A stretch of 64,000 nt of DNA from Roseivivax sediminis (GCF_900112685.1 NZ_FOMS01000006.1:1-64000); one strand, 5' to 3'. Counted from the first letter of the stretch, positions 1 to 8,671 are shown. Notes: a model not told the origin generated them from the sequence alone. Program-made: numbers and translations.

Positions 1-340
1 CGCACTGCACACCTAACCAGGCCACGCGAAAGATCTCCCGATCGCGGTACGAGCACGCGCGCCAGAAAGCCCGAGAGATCGCCAAGACCGATGCCTATGT
101 CACTTCGGGATACGCCCGGAAGAAAGTCGAGATGCTCTTCGCTCACCTGAAGCGCATTCTTGGCCTCGACCGCCTTCGCCTCAGGGGACCAAATGGCGCC
201 AAAGACGAGTTCCACATAGCCGCAACCGTCCAGAACCTCCGCAAACTCGCCAAGCTGAGGCCTTCAGTGGCCTGAGAAGTTGGCAGGACCGCAATGGCTA
301 TCCAGTCCACGGGAAAACTGAGGCGAGTTTTTCAACAACA
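1..340 (+). mobile_element. Right part of an IS1182-like insertion sequence
   Basis: This spans the transposase 3' end plus about 65 bases. The stretch at 321-340 (AGGCGAGTTTTTCAACAACA) resembles the terminal inverted repeats of IS1182-group elements, which commonly read GAGTTTTTCAACA at the end after the transposase gene. The left end is outside the window, so the inverted repeat cannot be confirmed and the exact boundary is a guess. Confidence 0.45.
3..275 (+). CDS. IS1182/IS5-type transposase, C-terminal 90 residues (runs off the left edge)
   Basis: The open frame enters from the left edge and stops with TGA at 273-275, giving 90 codons with no visible start. The reading includes KKVEMLFAHLKRILGLDRLR and later FHIAATVQNLRKLAKL. 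This is the usual end of IS1182-group DDE transposases, where the Glu of VEMLFAHLKR completes the catalytic triad. The upstream part with the two Asp residues lies outside the window, so it is unknown whether the element is intact. It adjoins a second, decayed transposase, which marks the left 850 bases as a mobile-element deposit. Confidence 0.8.
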   Translation, partial: HCTPNQATRKISRSRYEHARQKAREIAKTDAYVTSGYARKKVEMLFAHLKRILGLDRLRLRGPNGAKDEFHIAATVQNLRKLAKLRPSVA

Positions 341-354
341 TCTCCGCATAGCGG

Positions 355-841
355 TCACGCGGCGAGCAGATCTCGGCGATACACCAGACCTCTCGCCAGA
401 CCGATCTTCATCGCGGGTGTTGCGCCGCTCCGGTCCGAGGCAGGTAGCATGTAGTTGTGATAGAAGCGCAGGATGTTCGCGACGCGCGGCACCATGGCCG
501 GCTCGTAGAAGCTCCAAGGGTAGATCGAAGTTCGGACAGGACTCGGTTCTACAGGACAGGAAAAACTTTTTCCTATACTGACGGGACAGCCGGAAGTACT
601 CCTCGGTGATAGCGGTGTTCGACTTGAGGATGTTGAAGCCGTCGCATGCGGGGCACCGAAATGTTCGGTCTTCGCCCGAGCCAACCACCCGACCGTGATC
701 CTGGTCGCCGCCTCGGCGTCCTTGGACAGAAAACGGGTGAAGAAGAAGGCCGAACCGGTCGCAATGCGGGTTGCGGCAAGAGTTGACGCTGAAGCCGCCG
801 ACCAGTCGGGGAAGGCGTCTTTTCGGCGTCGAAGAATTCAT
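355..841 (-). pseudogene. Decayed zinc-finger transposase (N- and C-terminal pieces joined, core missing)
   Basis: Read on the minus strand from an ATG at 841, the first frame gives a zinc-ribbon-like start (CRNPHCDRFG, then FRCPACDGFNILKSNTAITEEY). After about position 575 a different frame carries a transposase-like C-terminus (WSFYEPAMVPRVANILRFYHNY, ending near RGLVYRRDLLAA at 355). An ending of this kind, with a TPAMKIGLARG motif, is common in IS transposases. No catalytic core lies between the two parts, so the gene has both a large internal deletion and a frameshift. The exact IS family is not recognised. Confidence 0.6.
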
Positions 842-1106
842 CGGGACGTTCTTGGCGGCACCAACTCCTCAAATGTCAGTAATTTAAAGCTCGAGAGCCG
901 CCCACTTAGGGGCGGCTCTGCGAACTATCAACATTTACCTGAGGGGCTGGTCGCTTGCGGCGCCCTTTTTCTTTACGCGGCGGCCCGACGGCCTTGGTTC
1001 CGCGCGGCGGGCTTCGTTCGAGTGCTGCACAAGCCGCTCAGGGGTATCGTGCACACCGCGCCGACAAACAGCAGCTTTCGGGTCGCCGCACCACCGGCCC
1101 TTCCGC
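842..1106. other. Intergenic stretch between IS debris and the transporter gene
   Basis: No convincing gene is seen in these 265 bases. The only structure noticed is a perfect hairpin at 894-919. The sequence upstream of the transporter start (about 1090-1106) has no clear Shine-Dalgarno motif. Confidence 0.5.
894..919. other. Perfect 10-bp hairpin (AGAGCCGCCC / GGGCGGCTCT)
   Basis: AGAGCCGCCC at 894-903 and GGGCGGCTCT at 910-919 are exact reverse complements separated by ACTTAG. Neither side is followed by a clean T-run. On the minus strand the hairpin is followed by CGAGCTTTAAATT, so it could be a weak terminator left over from the mobile element. The stem GAGCCGCC also occurs in the strong terminator at 11591-11610. 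Confidence 0.5.
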
Positions 1107-2033
1107 ATGATCGGGCACATGACCCAAGCCACCGACATCCCTCCCCGAGCGTGGTCCCTGCTCGTCGCGCTCGCGCTGATCTGGGGCGCCTCGTTCCTGG
1201 CCATCCGCACCGCGCTGGACGAGATCGCACCGCTTGCCTCGGTGCTCTACCGCACCGGGCCGGCGGCGCTCGCGCTCTGGCTCTGGGTCGCGGTTCGCCG
1301 CCTGCCGGTAACGCGTGATCCGCGGCTCTGGGTGGCGTTTCTGGGCATGGGCATCCTCAACAACGCGATCCCGTTCTCGCTCATGGCCTGGGGGCAGCTT
1401 CACATCCCGACCGGGCTGACCTCCATCCTCAACGCCGCCACCGCGATCTGGGGCGTGCTGGTCGCCGCGCTGGTCTTCTCGGACGAGCGGCTCTCGCCGC
1501 GCAAGGCGGCGGGCACGCTGATCGGGTTCGCCGGCGTCGCCACCGCCATCGGCTGGCGGGCGCTGGTCGCGCTCGACGTCACCAGCCTGGCGCAGCTTGC
1601 CGTTCTGGGCGGCACGCTGTCCTATGCGGTCGCGGGTGCCTGGGGCCGCCGCTTCCTGCGCGGCCTCACGCCCGAGGTGGCCGCCGCCGGGATGCTCACC
1701 GCCGCGACGCTGGTGATGCTGCCTGTCACGCTTGCCGTCGAGGGCATGCCACCCGCCCATCTCGGCCTGCGCACCCTCGCCGCCATCGGGTATTACGCGC
1801 TCGTCGCGACCTCGTGCGCCTACCTGCTCTATTACCGCATCCTCGCGCTCACCGGGTCGGGCACGCTCCTTCTCGTGACGTTGATGATCCCGCCGGTGGC
1901 GATCACGCTCGGTGCGCTGGTGCGCGGCGAGACCCTGTCGTCCTCGGCCTTCGGCGGCTTTGCGCTCCTCGCGCTGGGCCTCGCGCTGATCGACGGGCGA
2001 TTGTTGCGCCGACGGGACGCGCGCAGCGTTTGA
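1107..2033 (+). CDS. EamA/DMT-family membrane transporter
   Basis: The 308-residue protein is built of about ten hydrophobic segments in two EamA repeats, roughly residues 15-145 and 155-300. The family motif LIWGASFLAIRTALDEIAP lies in the first helix. Members export or exchange small metabolites such as amino acids, but the substrate cannot be predicted from sequence. Two starts are possible, ATG at 1107 and ATG at 1119, neither with a strong ribosome binding site; homologues usually begin like the second (MTQ). It is followed 52 bases later by a P-loop gene and may be cotranscribed with it. Confidence 0.85.
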   Translation: MIGHMTQATDIPPRAWSLLVALALIWGASFLAIRTALDEIAPLASVLYRTGPAALALWLWVAVRRLPVTRDPRLWVAFLGMGILNNAIPFSLMAWGQLHIPTGLTSILNAATAIWGVLVAALVFSDERLSPRKAAGTLIGFAGVATAIGWRALVALDVTSLAQLAVLGGTLSYAVAGAWGRRFLRGLTPEVAAAGMLTAATLVMLPVTLAVEGMPPAHLGLRTLAAIGYYALVATSCAYLLYYRILALTGSGTLLLVTLMIPPVAITLGALVRGETLSSSAFGGFALLALGLALIDGRLLRRRDARSV

Positions 2034-2085
2034 CGCGCGCCCCGGCCCCGGCTAGCAACCGCCAAAACCCGAGGGGAGGTGCGCC

Positions 2086-2943
2086 ATGATCTATCGGACC
2101 GCGGAAGACTGGCGCGCCGCGCCGAAAAAGCGCGTGCTGCTCTTCGCGATGTCGGGCCTCGGCAAGACCCACCTGTCGAACATCCTGCGCGAGAGCCGCG
2201 ACTGGTTCCACTACTCGATCGATTACCGCATCGGCACCCGCTACATGGGCGAATACATCACCGACAACGCCAAGGCCGAGGCGATGAAGGTGCCGTTCCT
2301 GCGCAACCTGCTGATGAACGACTCGATCTACATCGGCTCCAACATCACGTTCCACAATCTCGGCGCGGTCTCCGCCTATCTCGGCAAGCCGGGCGATCCG
2401 GCGCAGGGCGGGCTCGACATCGACACCTACAAGCTGCGGCAGGACCGGTTCGCCCGCGCCGAGGAACAGGCGCTGCTCGACACGCCATATTTCATCGACC
2501 GCGCCCAGATGCTCTACGGTTATCCGCACTTCGTCTGCGACACCGGCGGGTCGATCTGCGAATGGGTCGATCCCGAGGACCCCGAGGACCCGATTCTGAC
2601 CACGCTGTCGCAGCACTGCCTGATGGTGTGGATCGAGGGCACCGAGGCCCACACCGAGGAACTGGTCCGTCGCTTCGACCGCGATCCCAAGCCGATGGCC
2701 TATCAGCCCGCCTTTCTTGCCCGCGCGTGGGACGATTACGTCGTCCAGATGCAGGTGGCGCCCGACAAGGTCGACCCCGACGCCTTCATCCGCTGGGTCT
2801 ATTCGCAGGCGCTGTCGCATCGCCAACCGCTCTACGAGGCGATGGCCCGCAACTGGGGGGTGCGCGTTACCGCCGAAGACATGGCCCGCGTGAAGAGCGG
2901 CGCGGACTTTGTCGAGGCGATCGCGGACGCCCTGCCAGACTGA
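2086..2943 (+). CDS. P-loop ATPase-like protein of unknown function
   Basis: The protein has 285 residues with a Walker-A-like motif near the N-terminus (FAMSGLGKTHLS, about residues 21-32). Nothing else matches a named enzyme that I recognise. The rest is soluble and rich in acidic and aromatic residues. A good ribosome binding site (GAGGGGAGGTGCGCC) precedes the ATG. It sits directly upstream of metA in the same direction. The motif suggests binding and possibly phosphorylating a small molecule or handling GTP/ATP, but no specific reaction can be assigned. Confidence 0.8.
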   Translation: MIYRTAEDWRAAPKKRVLLFAMSGLGKTHLSNILRESRDWFHYSIDYRIGTRYMGEYITDNAKAEAMKVPFLRNLLMNDSIYIGSNITFHNLGAVSAYLGKPGDPAQGGLDIDTYKLRQDRFARAEEQALLDTPYFIDRAQMLYGYPHFVCDTGGSICEWVDPEDPEDPILTTLSQHCLMVWIEGTEAHTEELVRRFDRDPKPMAYQPAFLARAWDDYVVQMQVAPDKVDPDAFIRWVYSQALSHRQPLYEAMARNWGVRVTAEDMARVKSGADFVEAIADALPD

Positions 2944-3024
2944 GCCGCGGGCCGCAAAGCTTGAGGTTCGGCGCGCACCGTCCTATTTGCGACACTCGCA
3001 CGCCCCTTGGCCCGGACCCGTTTC

Positions 3025-3978
3025 ATGCCCATTCGCTTGCCCGCCGATCTTCCCGCCTTCTCCGTTCTCGACCGCGAGGGGGTGCTGGTGATGTCGGAGG
3101 AGCTGGCCGAGCTGCAGGACATCCGCCCCCTGCGCATCGGGCTGGTGAACCTGATGCCCAAGAAGATCGCGACCGAGAACCAGTTCGCCCGGCTGATTGG
3201 CGCGACGCCCTTGCAGATCGAGCTGTCGCTCATCCGCATGTCGAGCCACGAGACCAAGAACACCGCCGCCGAGCACATGGAGAGCTTCTACCGCCCGTTC
3301 AACGAGGTGGAGGCGACGGACGAGAAGTTCGACGGGCTGATCATCACCGGCGCCCCGATCGAGCATCTCGACTTCGAGGACGTGACCTACTGGGACGAGC
3401 TTTGCCGCCTCTTCGACTGGACGCAGAGCCACGTTCATTCCACCTTTGGCGTCTGTTGGGGCGGGATGGCGATGATCCACCACTTCCACCGCGTTCCCAA
3501 GCACCTCCTGGACGCCAAGGCCTTCGGATGCATCCGCCACCGTTCCTGCAATCCCGCCTCTCCGTACCTGCGGGGCTTCTCGGACGACATGGTGATGCCG
3601 GTCTCCCGCTGGACGGAACTGCGGCGCGCGGAGATCGAGGCGGCGGGCCTGAAGATCCTCATCGACAGCGACGAGACCGGCCCGGCGCTGGTGGAGGACC
3701 CGGAACACCGCGCCCTCTACATCTTCAACCATCTGGAATACGATTCCGGCACGCTGAAGGAAGAGTACGACCGCGACGTCGCCGCAGGAAGGGCGGTGCG
3801 CGTGCCGTCCAACTACTATCCCGACGACGACCCGTCGAAGACCCCGCAGAACCGCTGGCGCAGCCATGCACACCTGCTCTACGGCAACTGGATCAGCCAG
3901 GTCTACCTGACCACGCCCTTCGACATCGAAAGCGTCGGGACCGACCTGACCACGCCGCTGGGCCTCGCGTTCGGGTGA
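3025..3978 (+). CDS. metA: Homoserine O-acyltransferase MetA (residues suggest acetyl-CoA use)
   Basis: MetA activates homoserine in the first committed step of methionine synthesis. The 317-residue protein has the family start MPIRLP, the [14 protein letters not shown] block and the nucleophile in FGVCWGG (Cys144). It also has the His-Glu pair in IFNHLEYD (His236, Glu238), matching Cys142, His235 and Glu237 of the E. coli enzyme. The residue aligned with E. coli Gly111 is Glu113 ([10 protein letters not shown]). A Glu here is associated in the family with acetyl-CoA rather than succinyl-CoA. The ATG at 3025 fits the conserved start better than an upstream TTG at 3007. The gene overlaps the next one by four bases. 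Confidence 0.93.
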   Translation: MPIRLPADLPAFSVLDREGVLVMSEELAELQDIRPLRIGLVNLMPKKIATENQFARLIGATPLQIELSLIRMSSHETKNTAAEHMESFYRPFNEVEATDEKFDGLIITGAPIEHLDFEDVTYWDELCRLFDWTQSHVHSTFGVCWGGMAMIHHFHRVPKHLLDAKAFGCIRHRSCNPASPYLRGFSDDMVMPVSRWTELRRAEIEAAGLKILIDSDETGPALVEDPEHRALYIFNHLEYDSGTLKEEYDRDVAAGRAVRVPSNYYPDDDPSKTPQNRWRSHAHLLYGNWISQVYLTTPFDIESVGTDLTTPLGLAFG

Positions 3979-4946
3979 GCGTGAAGTTCGCACTCGGCCT
4001 TCTCGTGCTGATCCTCGCCGGCTGTGCCGCGGCGGTCGACAGGCGCGCGGACGTTCGCGGGTCGCGAGCGGAAGATCGATGGCCCCCGATCGGGCAGTTC
4101 GTCGAGGTGGACGGCACGCGCGTTCATGCGGTCGTGACCGGATCGGGACCGGACCTCGTGCTGATCCACGGCGCCAGCGGCAACGTCCGCGACTGGACCT
4201 TCGATTTCGTCGACCGGGTCAAGGATCGCTACCGGGTGATCGTGCTCGACCGGCCCGGCCACGGTTATACCGACCGGATGGACGGGTATGGCGGCGCCTT
4301 TCAGCGCGAGGGCGAGAGCCCGGCCGAACAGGCCCGCCTGCTGTCCCGCGCGGCGGCGGAGCTGGGCGTGGAGCGGCCCGTGGTCGTCGGTCATTCCTAC
4401 GGCGGCGCGGTGGCGATGGCCTGGGGGCTCGATCATCCGGCCGCCGCTCTGGTCGTGGTGTCGGGCGCGACAATGCCCTGGCCCGGCGATCTCGGCGCGC
4501 AGTACACGGTGCTGGGCTCCGCGCTCGGCGGAGCGCTGGTCGCGCCGGTGGTCGCGGCCACCGCCGGAACGGACCGGGTGCAGGGCGTGCTGGCGTCGAT
4601 CTTCGAGCCGCAATCGCCGCCCGAGGGCTACGTCGACTATGTCGGCCCGGGCCTGACCTTACGGCCCGCGTCGCTGCGCGCCAATGCGCGGCAGGTCAAC
4701 ACGCTGCGGCCCCACGTCGTGACGATGTCGGAGCGCTATCCCGGCTTCGCACTCCCGGTGGAACTGGTCCACGGCGACACCGACGAGATCGTGCCGCTCG
4801 ACGTCCATTCGCAGCCGCTGTCGCAGCGCCTGCCCGACGCGCGGCTGACCGTGCTGGAGGGCGTGGGCCACATGCCCCACCATGTCGCCCCGGACGCCGT
4901 CGAGGACGCCATCGACCGCGCCGCTGCCCGCGCCGGGCTGCGCTGA
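3975..4946 (+). CDS. Alpha/beta hydrolase, predicted lipoprotein
   Basis: The 323-residue protein starts at a GTG that overlaps the metA stop (GTGA at 3975-3978), which suggests translational coupling. An N-terminal hydrophobic stretch ends in the lipobox LAGC, so the mature protein is probably lipid-anchored in the periplasm. The hydrolase fold shows HGASGN (oxyanion region), DRPGHG, the nucleophile elbow GHSYGG, a likely acid in HGDTDEIVP and the catalytic His in GVGHMPHH. The substrate is unknown. Some metX-type acyltransferases share this fold, but those lack a lipoprotein signal, so a general esterase role is more likely. Confidence 0.85.
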   Translation: MSVKFALGLLVLILAGCAAAVDRRADVRGSRAEDRWPPIGQFVEVDGTRVHAVVTGSGPDLVLIHGASGNVRDWTFDFVDRVKDRYRVIVLDRPGHGYTDRMDGYGGAFQREGESPAEQARLLSRAAAELGVERPVVVGHSYGGAVAMAWGLDHPAAALVVVSGATMPWPGDLGAQYTVLGSALGGALVAPVVAATAGTDRVQGVLASIFEPQSPPEGYVDYVGPGLTLRPASLRANARQVNTLRPHVVTMSERYPGFALPVELVHGDTDEIVPLDVHSQPLSQRLPDARLTVLEGVGHMPHHVAPDAVEDAIDRAAARAGLR

Positions 4947-5017
4947 CCGCACGTGGGCAATTGCGTTAATTCCCTTAACATCCTAGACCCGGGCCGTTGG
5001 CCCTATCGGGAACCTCG

Positions 5018-5899
5018 ATGCAAGACCGCGACACCCTGCCGTTCGGCGGCGCGATCAGCGCCTTCCACGACCACGCGGCCCCGCCCGAGGTCCGTGCGGC
5101 CATTGCTGCGGCCGCGCCCGACGACATCGCCTCGGACAGCTATCCCTACGATCGGCGGCTGGAGCGGGCGATCTACGAATCCGAACTCGAAGCCCTGCAG
5201 ATCGAACTGGTAAAGCTGCAGGCCTGGGTGAAAGAGACCGGCCAGCGTGTCCTCATCGTGTTCGAGGGCCGCGACGCCGCCGGCAAGGGCGGCACGATCA
5301 GGCGCTTCCGCGAGAACCTCAATCCGCGCGGCGCCCGCGTCGCGGCGCTGGCCAAGCCGTCCGAGACAGAGGCCGGTCAGTGGTATTTCCAGCGCTACGT
5401 GTCCCACCTGCCTGCCGCCGGAGAGATCGTGCTCTTCGACCGCTCCTGGTACAATCGGGCCGTGGTGGAGCATGTGTTCGGCTATTGCACGGAAGGCCAG
5501 CGCGAACATTTCTTCGCGCAGGTAACGAATTTCGAACGGATGCTCACCGACGACGGTATTCACCTGTTCAAGCTTTGGCTCAATGTCGGCCGGGCCGAAC
5601 AGCTGCGCCGTTTTCTCAAGCGTGAACGCGACCCTCTCAAGCAATGGAAGCTCTCCTGGATCGACGTGGAGGGGTTGAACCGCTGGGAGGCGTACTCCTC
5701 TGCGATCCGCGAGACCTTCGCGCGGTCGCACACCGAATTCGCACCGTGGACCTTGGTGCGCGCCGACGACAAGCGACGCACCCGGCTCGAGGCGCTGCGC
5801 ACGGTGCTCGCGCCCCTGCCCTATGCACGGCGGTCTTCAGACGCGGTCGGCCGAACCGACCCTGCCATCGTCGGCGGTCCGGACATCTGGCATGGGTAA
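5018..5899 (+). CDS. ppk2: Polyphosphate kinase 2 family protein
   Basis: PPK2 enzymes move phosphate between polyphosphate and nucleoside di- or monophosphates. The 293-residue protein carries Walker A in FEGRDAAGKGG (residues 82-92), the Walker B region LFDRSWYNR, and the lid segment with FLKRERDPLKQWKLS. It is a single-domain member; which nucleotides it uses cannot be told with certainty. ATG 5018 is preferred over an upstream TTG at 4997. The last eight bases overlap the start of a tetR-type gene, so the two are probably one unit. PPK1 and PPX are encoded later in the same window. Confidence 0.9.
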   Translation: MQDRDTLPFGGAISAFHDHAAPPEVRAAIAAAAPDDIASDSYPYDRRLERAIYESELEALQIELVKLQAWVKETGQRVLIVFEGRDAAGKGGTIRRFRENLNPRGARVAALAKPSETEAGQWYFQRYVSHLPAAGEIVLFDRSWYNRAVVEHVFGYCTEGQREHFFAQVTNFERMLTDDGIHLFKLWLNVGRAEQLRRFLKRERDPLKQWKLSWIDVEGLNRWEAYSSAIRETFARSHTEFAPWTLVRADDKRRTRLEALRTVLAPLPYARRSSDAVGRTDPAIVGGPDIWHG

Positions 5900-6509
5900 G
5901 CGCGGCTATCATCACGGTAACCTGCGGCAGGCGCTGGTCGAGGCCGCGCTGGAACTGATCGAGGAGAAGGGTCCGACCGGCTTCACCTTGTCAGAGGCCG
6001 CCAAACAGGCCGGCGTCACACCGGCCGCGGTCTACCGCCATTTCGACGGGCGCGAGGACCTGATCGCCGAGGCGGCGCGACAGGGCTACGAGATCTTCAG
6101 CGACCTGATGGAATACGCGTACGAGAGCGGCCAGCCCTCCGCACTTGCCGCATTCGAGGCGACCGGCCGCGCCTACCTCGCCTTCGCGCGCAAGTATCCC
6201 GGCCACTACATCGCGATGTTCGAAAGCGGTATCTCGGTCAACCGCAGCGCCGACCTCGCCGCGGTCGCCAACCGGTCCTGGGGCGTGCTGGAGCGTGCCG
6301 CCGCGGACCTGTCGCAGCACATCCCTGCCGACCGCCGCCCGCCGGCCTCGATGTTCTCGGCCCATATCTGGGCGCTGAGCCACGGCGTGGTGGAGCTTTT
6401 CGCCCGCAACTCGCCCGGCAACCGTTCGCCCTTCCCGCCCGAGGACCTGCTCGAGACCGGAATCGGGGTTTACCTGCGGGGATTGGGGCTGATCCCGGGA
6501 GACAAATGA
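5892..6509 (+). CDS. TetR/AcrR-family transcriptional regulator
   Basis: The 205-residue protein has a TetR helix-turn-helix at residues 8-55 (FTLSEAAKQAGVTPAAVYRHFDGREDLI) and a C-terminal ligand-sensing domain that resembles the TetR_C WHG type. Its ATG lies inside the end of ppk2 (8-base overlap, different frame), so it depends on ppk2 transcription and probably on translational coupling. It may regulate its own unit. The ligand is unknown. Confidence 0.9.
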   Translation: MGKRGYHHGNLRQALVEAALELIEEKGPTGFTLSEAAKQAGVTPAAVYRHFDGREDLIAEAARQGYEIFSDLMEYAYESGQPSALAAFEATGRAYLAFARKYPGHYIAMFESGISVNRSADLAAVANRSWGVLERAAADLSQHIPADRRPPASMFSAHIWALSHGVVELFARNSPGNRSPFPPEDLLETGIGVYLRGLGLIPGDK

Positions 6510-6565
6510 AAAGATTTGCGCTCCAAACAATACCAAATGGAAGTCGAGCCAAAATTGTTCATATT

Positions 6566-7387
6566 CTACTCGGATGATGGGTTCCGTTTGCCCTGCGCTG
6601 AACGAATGTCCATTTCGGACTGTATTTTTCTGAACTTATAGCCAATACGTGAGAACGTAAAAAGCTTCGGCTTCCGGTCCGACACCCGCAAGAGGCGGGT
6701 CGCGCGGTTGCGCCGTGGAATTGCGGGCCACGTCACAAAAGTGGAGAAATGTTCAGGGCTGCGCGCGAGTTTTCGCCCGAGCGTATGCTCAACAAGCGGT
6801 AAAGCCAATTGATCGCGCGCAGGTAAAGTCAGGAATACCTCATACCACCGTTCGTTGAGCTCATCTGTGGCGTCGTCCCCCATCTTCTGAACCAGGATGG
6901 GATTCATTGTCAGATCGTCGCTTTGGAGGCCCGCAGACAAGAACAGATCATTCGTCGTCTTCCAATCCGATCTTGAGATGATACCAATGGAATATAAACG
7001 ATCCAATTCCTCGAATGGTGTTTTGCGAACGGAGTGTCGGAAGGCCATCCGTTTGACCGTTCGGCTGTTCGTGGAGAATTGCGTCTGTGCGTGCCGCACT
7101 ATATCGACCGGGCGTACGTCAAGCGTCAAACGGTTGTCGACGTAGATACACCAATCGGCGTCCGGGAAGTATCTATGCGGCATCAATTTGGCGCGCCGGG
7201 ACGCGCGCACCGGACTCAACGGTGCAAGATCGTCATACACCATTTCTACCGACGGAACCCTGAGATCCGGATCGTCCGTCACAATTGCCCGCCTGTAACC
7301 GCGGCCCTCCCCCATACTCGCCATGTTCAGGCTCTCGGGCTCTCCGAAGAAACAGGAGTAGACAACAATTTCGCCAAACTCGCTCAC
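6566..7387 (-). CDS. DUF616-like glycosyltransferase domain protein
   Basis: The 273-residue protein has the arrangement SRRAKLMPHRYFPDADW followed by CIYVDNRLTL. This resembles the conserved block of DUF616/TOD1-type glycosyltransferases, in which an (R/K)xxxPHxxFP stretch precedes an I(W/Y)xD motif that likely binds the metal-sugar nucleotide. No signal peptide or membrane helix is seen, so it should be cytoplasmic. It follows the gene at 7394 by six bases and is clearly AT-richer than the surrounding genes. This points to horizontal gain of a surface-polysaccharide or glycan-modifying pair. The acceptor is unknown. Confidence 0.68.
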   Translation of the reverse strand: MSEFGEIVVYSCFFGEPESLNMASMGEGRGYRRAIVTDDPDLRVPSVEMVYDDLAPLSPVRASRRAKLMPHRYFPDADWCIYVDNRLTLDVRPVDIVRHAQTQFSTNSRTVKRMAFRHSVRKTPFEELDRLYSIGIISRSDWKTTNDLFLSAGLQSDDLTMNPILVQKMGDDATDELNERWYEVFLTLPARDQLALPLVEHTLGRKLARSPEHFSTFVTWPAIPRRNRATRLLRVSDRKPKLFTFSRIGYKFRKIQSEMDIRSAQGKRNPSSE

Positions 7388-7393
7388 GATCTA

Positions 7394-8347
7394 TCACCTT
7401 GCATTCATCGCGGCCGATATGATCTCGAATAGATCCACGGCAATCTTCTGATTGTTAACCTCGCGCCGGATAGATCGCATCCGATCAACTGCCGCCTCCC
7501 ATACCTTTGTCTTGTATGTCTCGTCTGCGTAGGCAATCCCGTTCAAGACAGATGTCTCGTCGAGAGTTTCGATGAGATACGGATAGTCGTCTCCGAGAAA
7601 ACGCATTGCTTCTGGATCGTGACGCCATGCGAGGACCGGCGCCCCGACATGCGCCGCCAGGAACCCCTTGGTGAATGGTTTCAAGACGTTTCCTTCATCC
7701 CGCATGACGGGGTTGCGGACACAAATGTGGAAATTGCTATTCGCAATCGCTTCGCGAACCTCTTCGACCTCGGTCGAACGTTTGAAGGGCACAAAACTCA
7801 CAGCATTCGCCAAATCCGGGCTGCGAAACGTGTTGCGTGGATCACCTATGTATACGGGCCGCAACGACTCCAGGTCACGCGTCATGGCGCTTTCGAGTCG
7901 AGTGTCTGTATTATGATGGAGCAGCCGCACTGCTTCCCGACCCCGATTGGGTTTCTCATTCAGCACAAGATTCAATTCACGCTCCGCGCCGTAAGAGGCC
8001 GCGAGGTGAAGGTCCGGTGACAAGTGCCGTGCCATGCCGAGGTCCCCGTCGACGTAGTCAATCAACGTGACAAGACCGCGTAGTCTGCAAATTCCCAATG
8101 TACTCTGCCGAACGTTCTTGAGGCACGACTTAGAGAATAGGATTGCCGTGTTTCCTGGTCTGGTGAAGGCCCAGCCTTCTTGGAGATACCATTGCACCTT
8201 ATCGAACGGCACCAATCGGACAGAAACACGGTCACCCAAATAGCATTCCAGCATTTCGGCTAGCTGAATCACTCGCAACTCGACGCTGCCGTAGAGCTGG
8301 TGGCGTGATTGATAAACAATCTCCAGTCGGAATTGGCGTTCACTCAT
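7394..8347 (-). CDS. Unknown protein, possibly glycosyltransferase-related
   Basis: The 317-residue protein is not confidently recognised. It begins FRLEIVYQSRHQLYGSVELRVIQLAEML. A later part (VLKPFTKGFLAAHVGAPVLAWRHDPEAMRFLGDDYPYLIETLDE) resembles the second Rossmann domain of GT-B glycosyltransferases, where a conserved acidic residue contacts the sugar nucleotide. It is the first gene of a two-gene minus-strand unit with the DUF616-like gene. Base composition is lower in G+C than in neighbouring core genes. The ATG at 8347 is not preceded by a strong ribosome binding site. Confidence 0.72.
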   Translation of the reverse strand: MSERQFRLEIVYQSRHQLYGSVELRVIQLAEMLECYLGDRVSVRLVPFDKVQWYLQEGWAFTRPGNTAILFSKSCLKNVRQSTLGICRLRGLVTLIDYVDGDLGMARHLSPDLHLAASYGAERELNLVLNEKPNRGREAVRLLHHNTDTRLESAMTRDLESLRPVYIGDPRNTFRSPDLANAVSFVPFKRSTEVEEVREAIANSNFHICVRNPVMRDEGNVLKPFTKGFLAAHVGAPVLAWRHDPEAMRFLGDDYPYLIETLDETSVLNGIAYADETYKTKVWEAAVDRMRSIRREVNNQKIAVDLFEIISAAMNAR

Positions 8348-8642
8348 TCGAATGCGCTTTCCACAGAAAGCCCTAACTTGTGGCTACACGTCCTGAGAGT
8401 TCGAGACGCACGAAACATGTTTCGCCGCACACCTCAAGGCGACCCGATATACAGCATCGTATAGGGATCATGGAGACGAGCCGATGTCTGATGCTCTCGC
8501 ATTCCTCTTGGCCAGAAGACCATGTCGGCATCCGCATCTTCATTGCAAGCACAGAAAAACCGGAGTGGGAAGCGGCGTTGCGCGGCATCGATCCAGCTCA
8601 GTGTCATGTTGTCGGGCCGCCGTCACGTTCGGTATATGCGCA
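8348..8642. other. Intergenic stretch upstream of the glycosyltransferase pair
   Basis: No gene is supported here. Open frames on both strands have no recognisable protein pattern. The stretch is AT-richer than average, like the island to its left, and presumably holds the promoter of the minus-strand pair plus the right edge of the insertion. Confidence 0.5.
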
Positions 8643-8671
8643 AACTAAAGGGCCCGCATACTGCGGGCCCC
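8643..8671 (-). terminator. Rho-independent terminator of rplM-rpsI
   Basis: GGGCCCGCA at 8650-8658 pairs perfectly with TGCGGGCCC at 8662-8670 around a three-base loop. Read on the minus strand, the stem is followed by TTTAGTTT, a modest U-tract. It lies 28 bases after the rpsI stop codon. Confidence 0.8.

Noticed and set aside
2944-3024. Possible SAM-II riboswitch before metA
   Set aside because: SAM-II elements are common before metA in alphaproteobacteria, but these 81 bases show none of the conserved SAM-II sequence blocks or pseudoknot pairing.
2079-4946. 955-codon open frame spanning the P-loop gene, metA and the hydrolase
   Set aside because: Only its last third, from the GTG at 3975, is a real protein (the lipoprotein hydrolase). 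The rest is an out-of-frame shadow of the two upstream genes.
4962-4990. TTGCGT-17-TAGACC promoter before ppk2 and a TTAA-N5-TTAA site possibly bound by CtrA
   Set aside because: The -10 is poor, and the TTAA spacing is five rather than the seven bases expected for CtrA.
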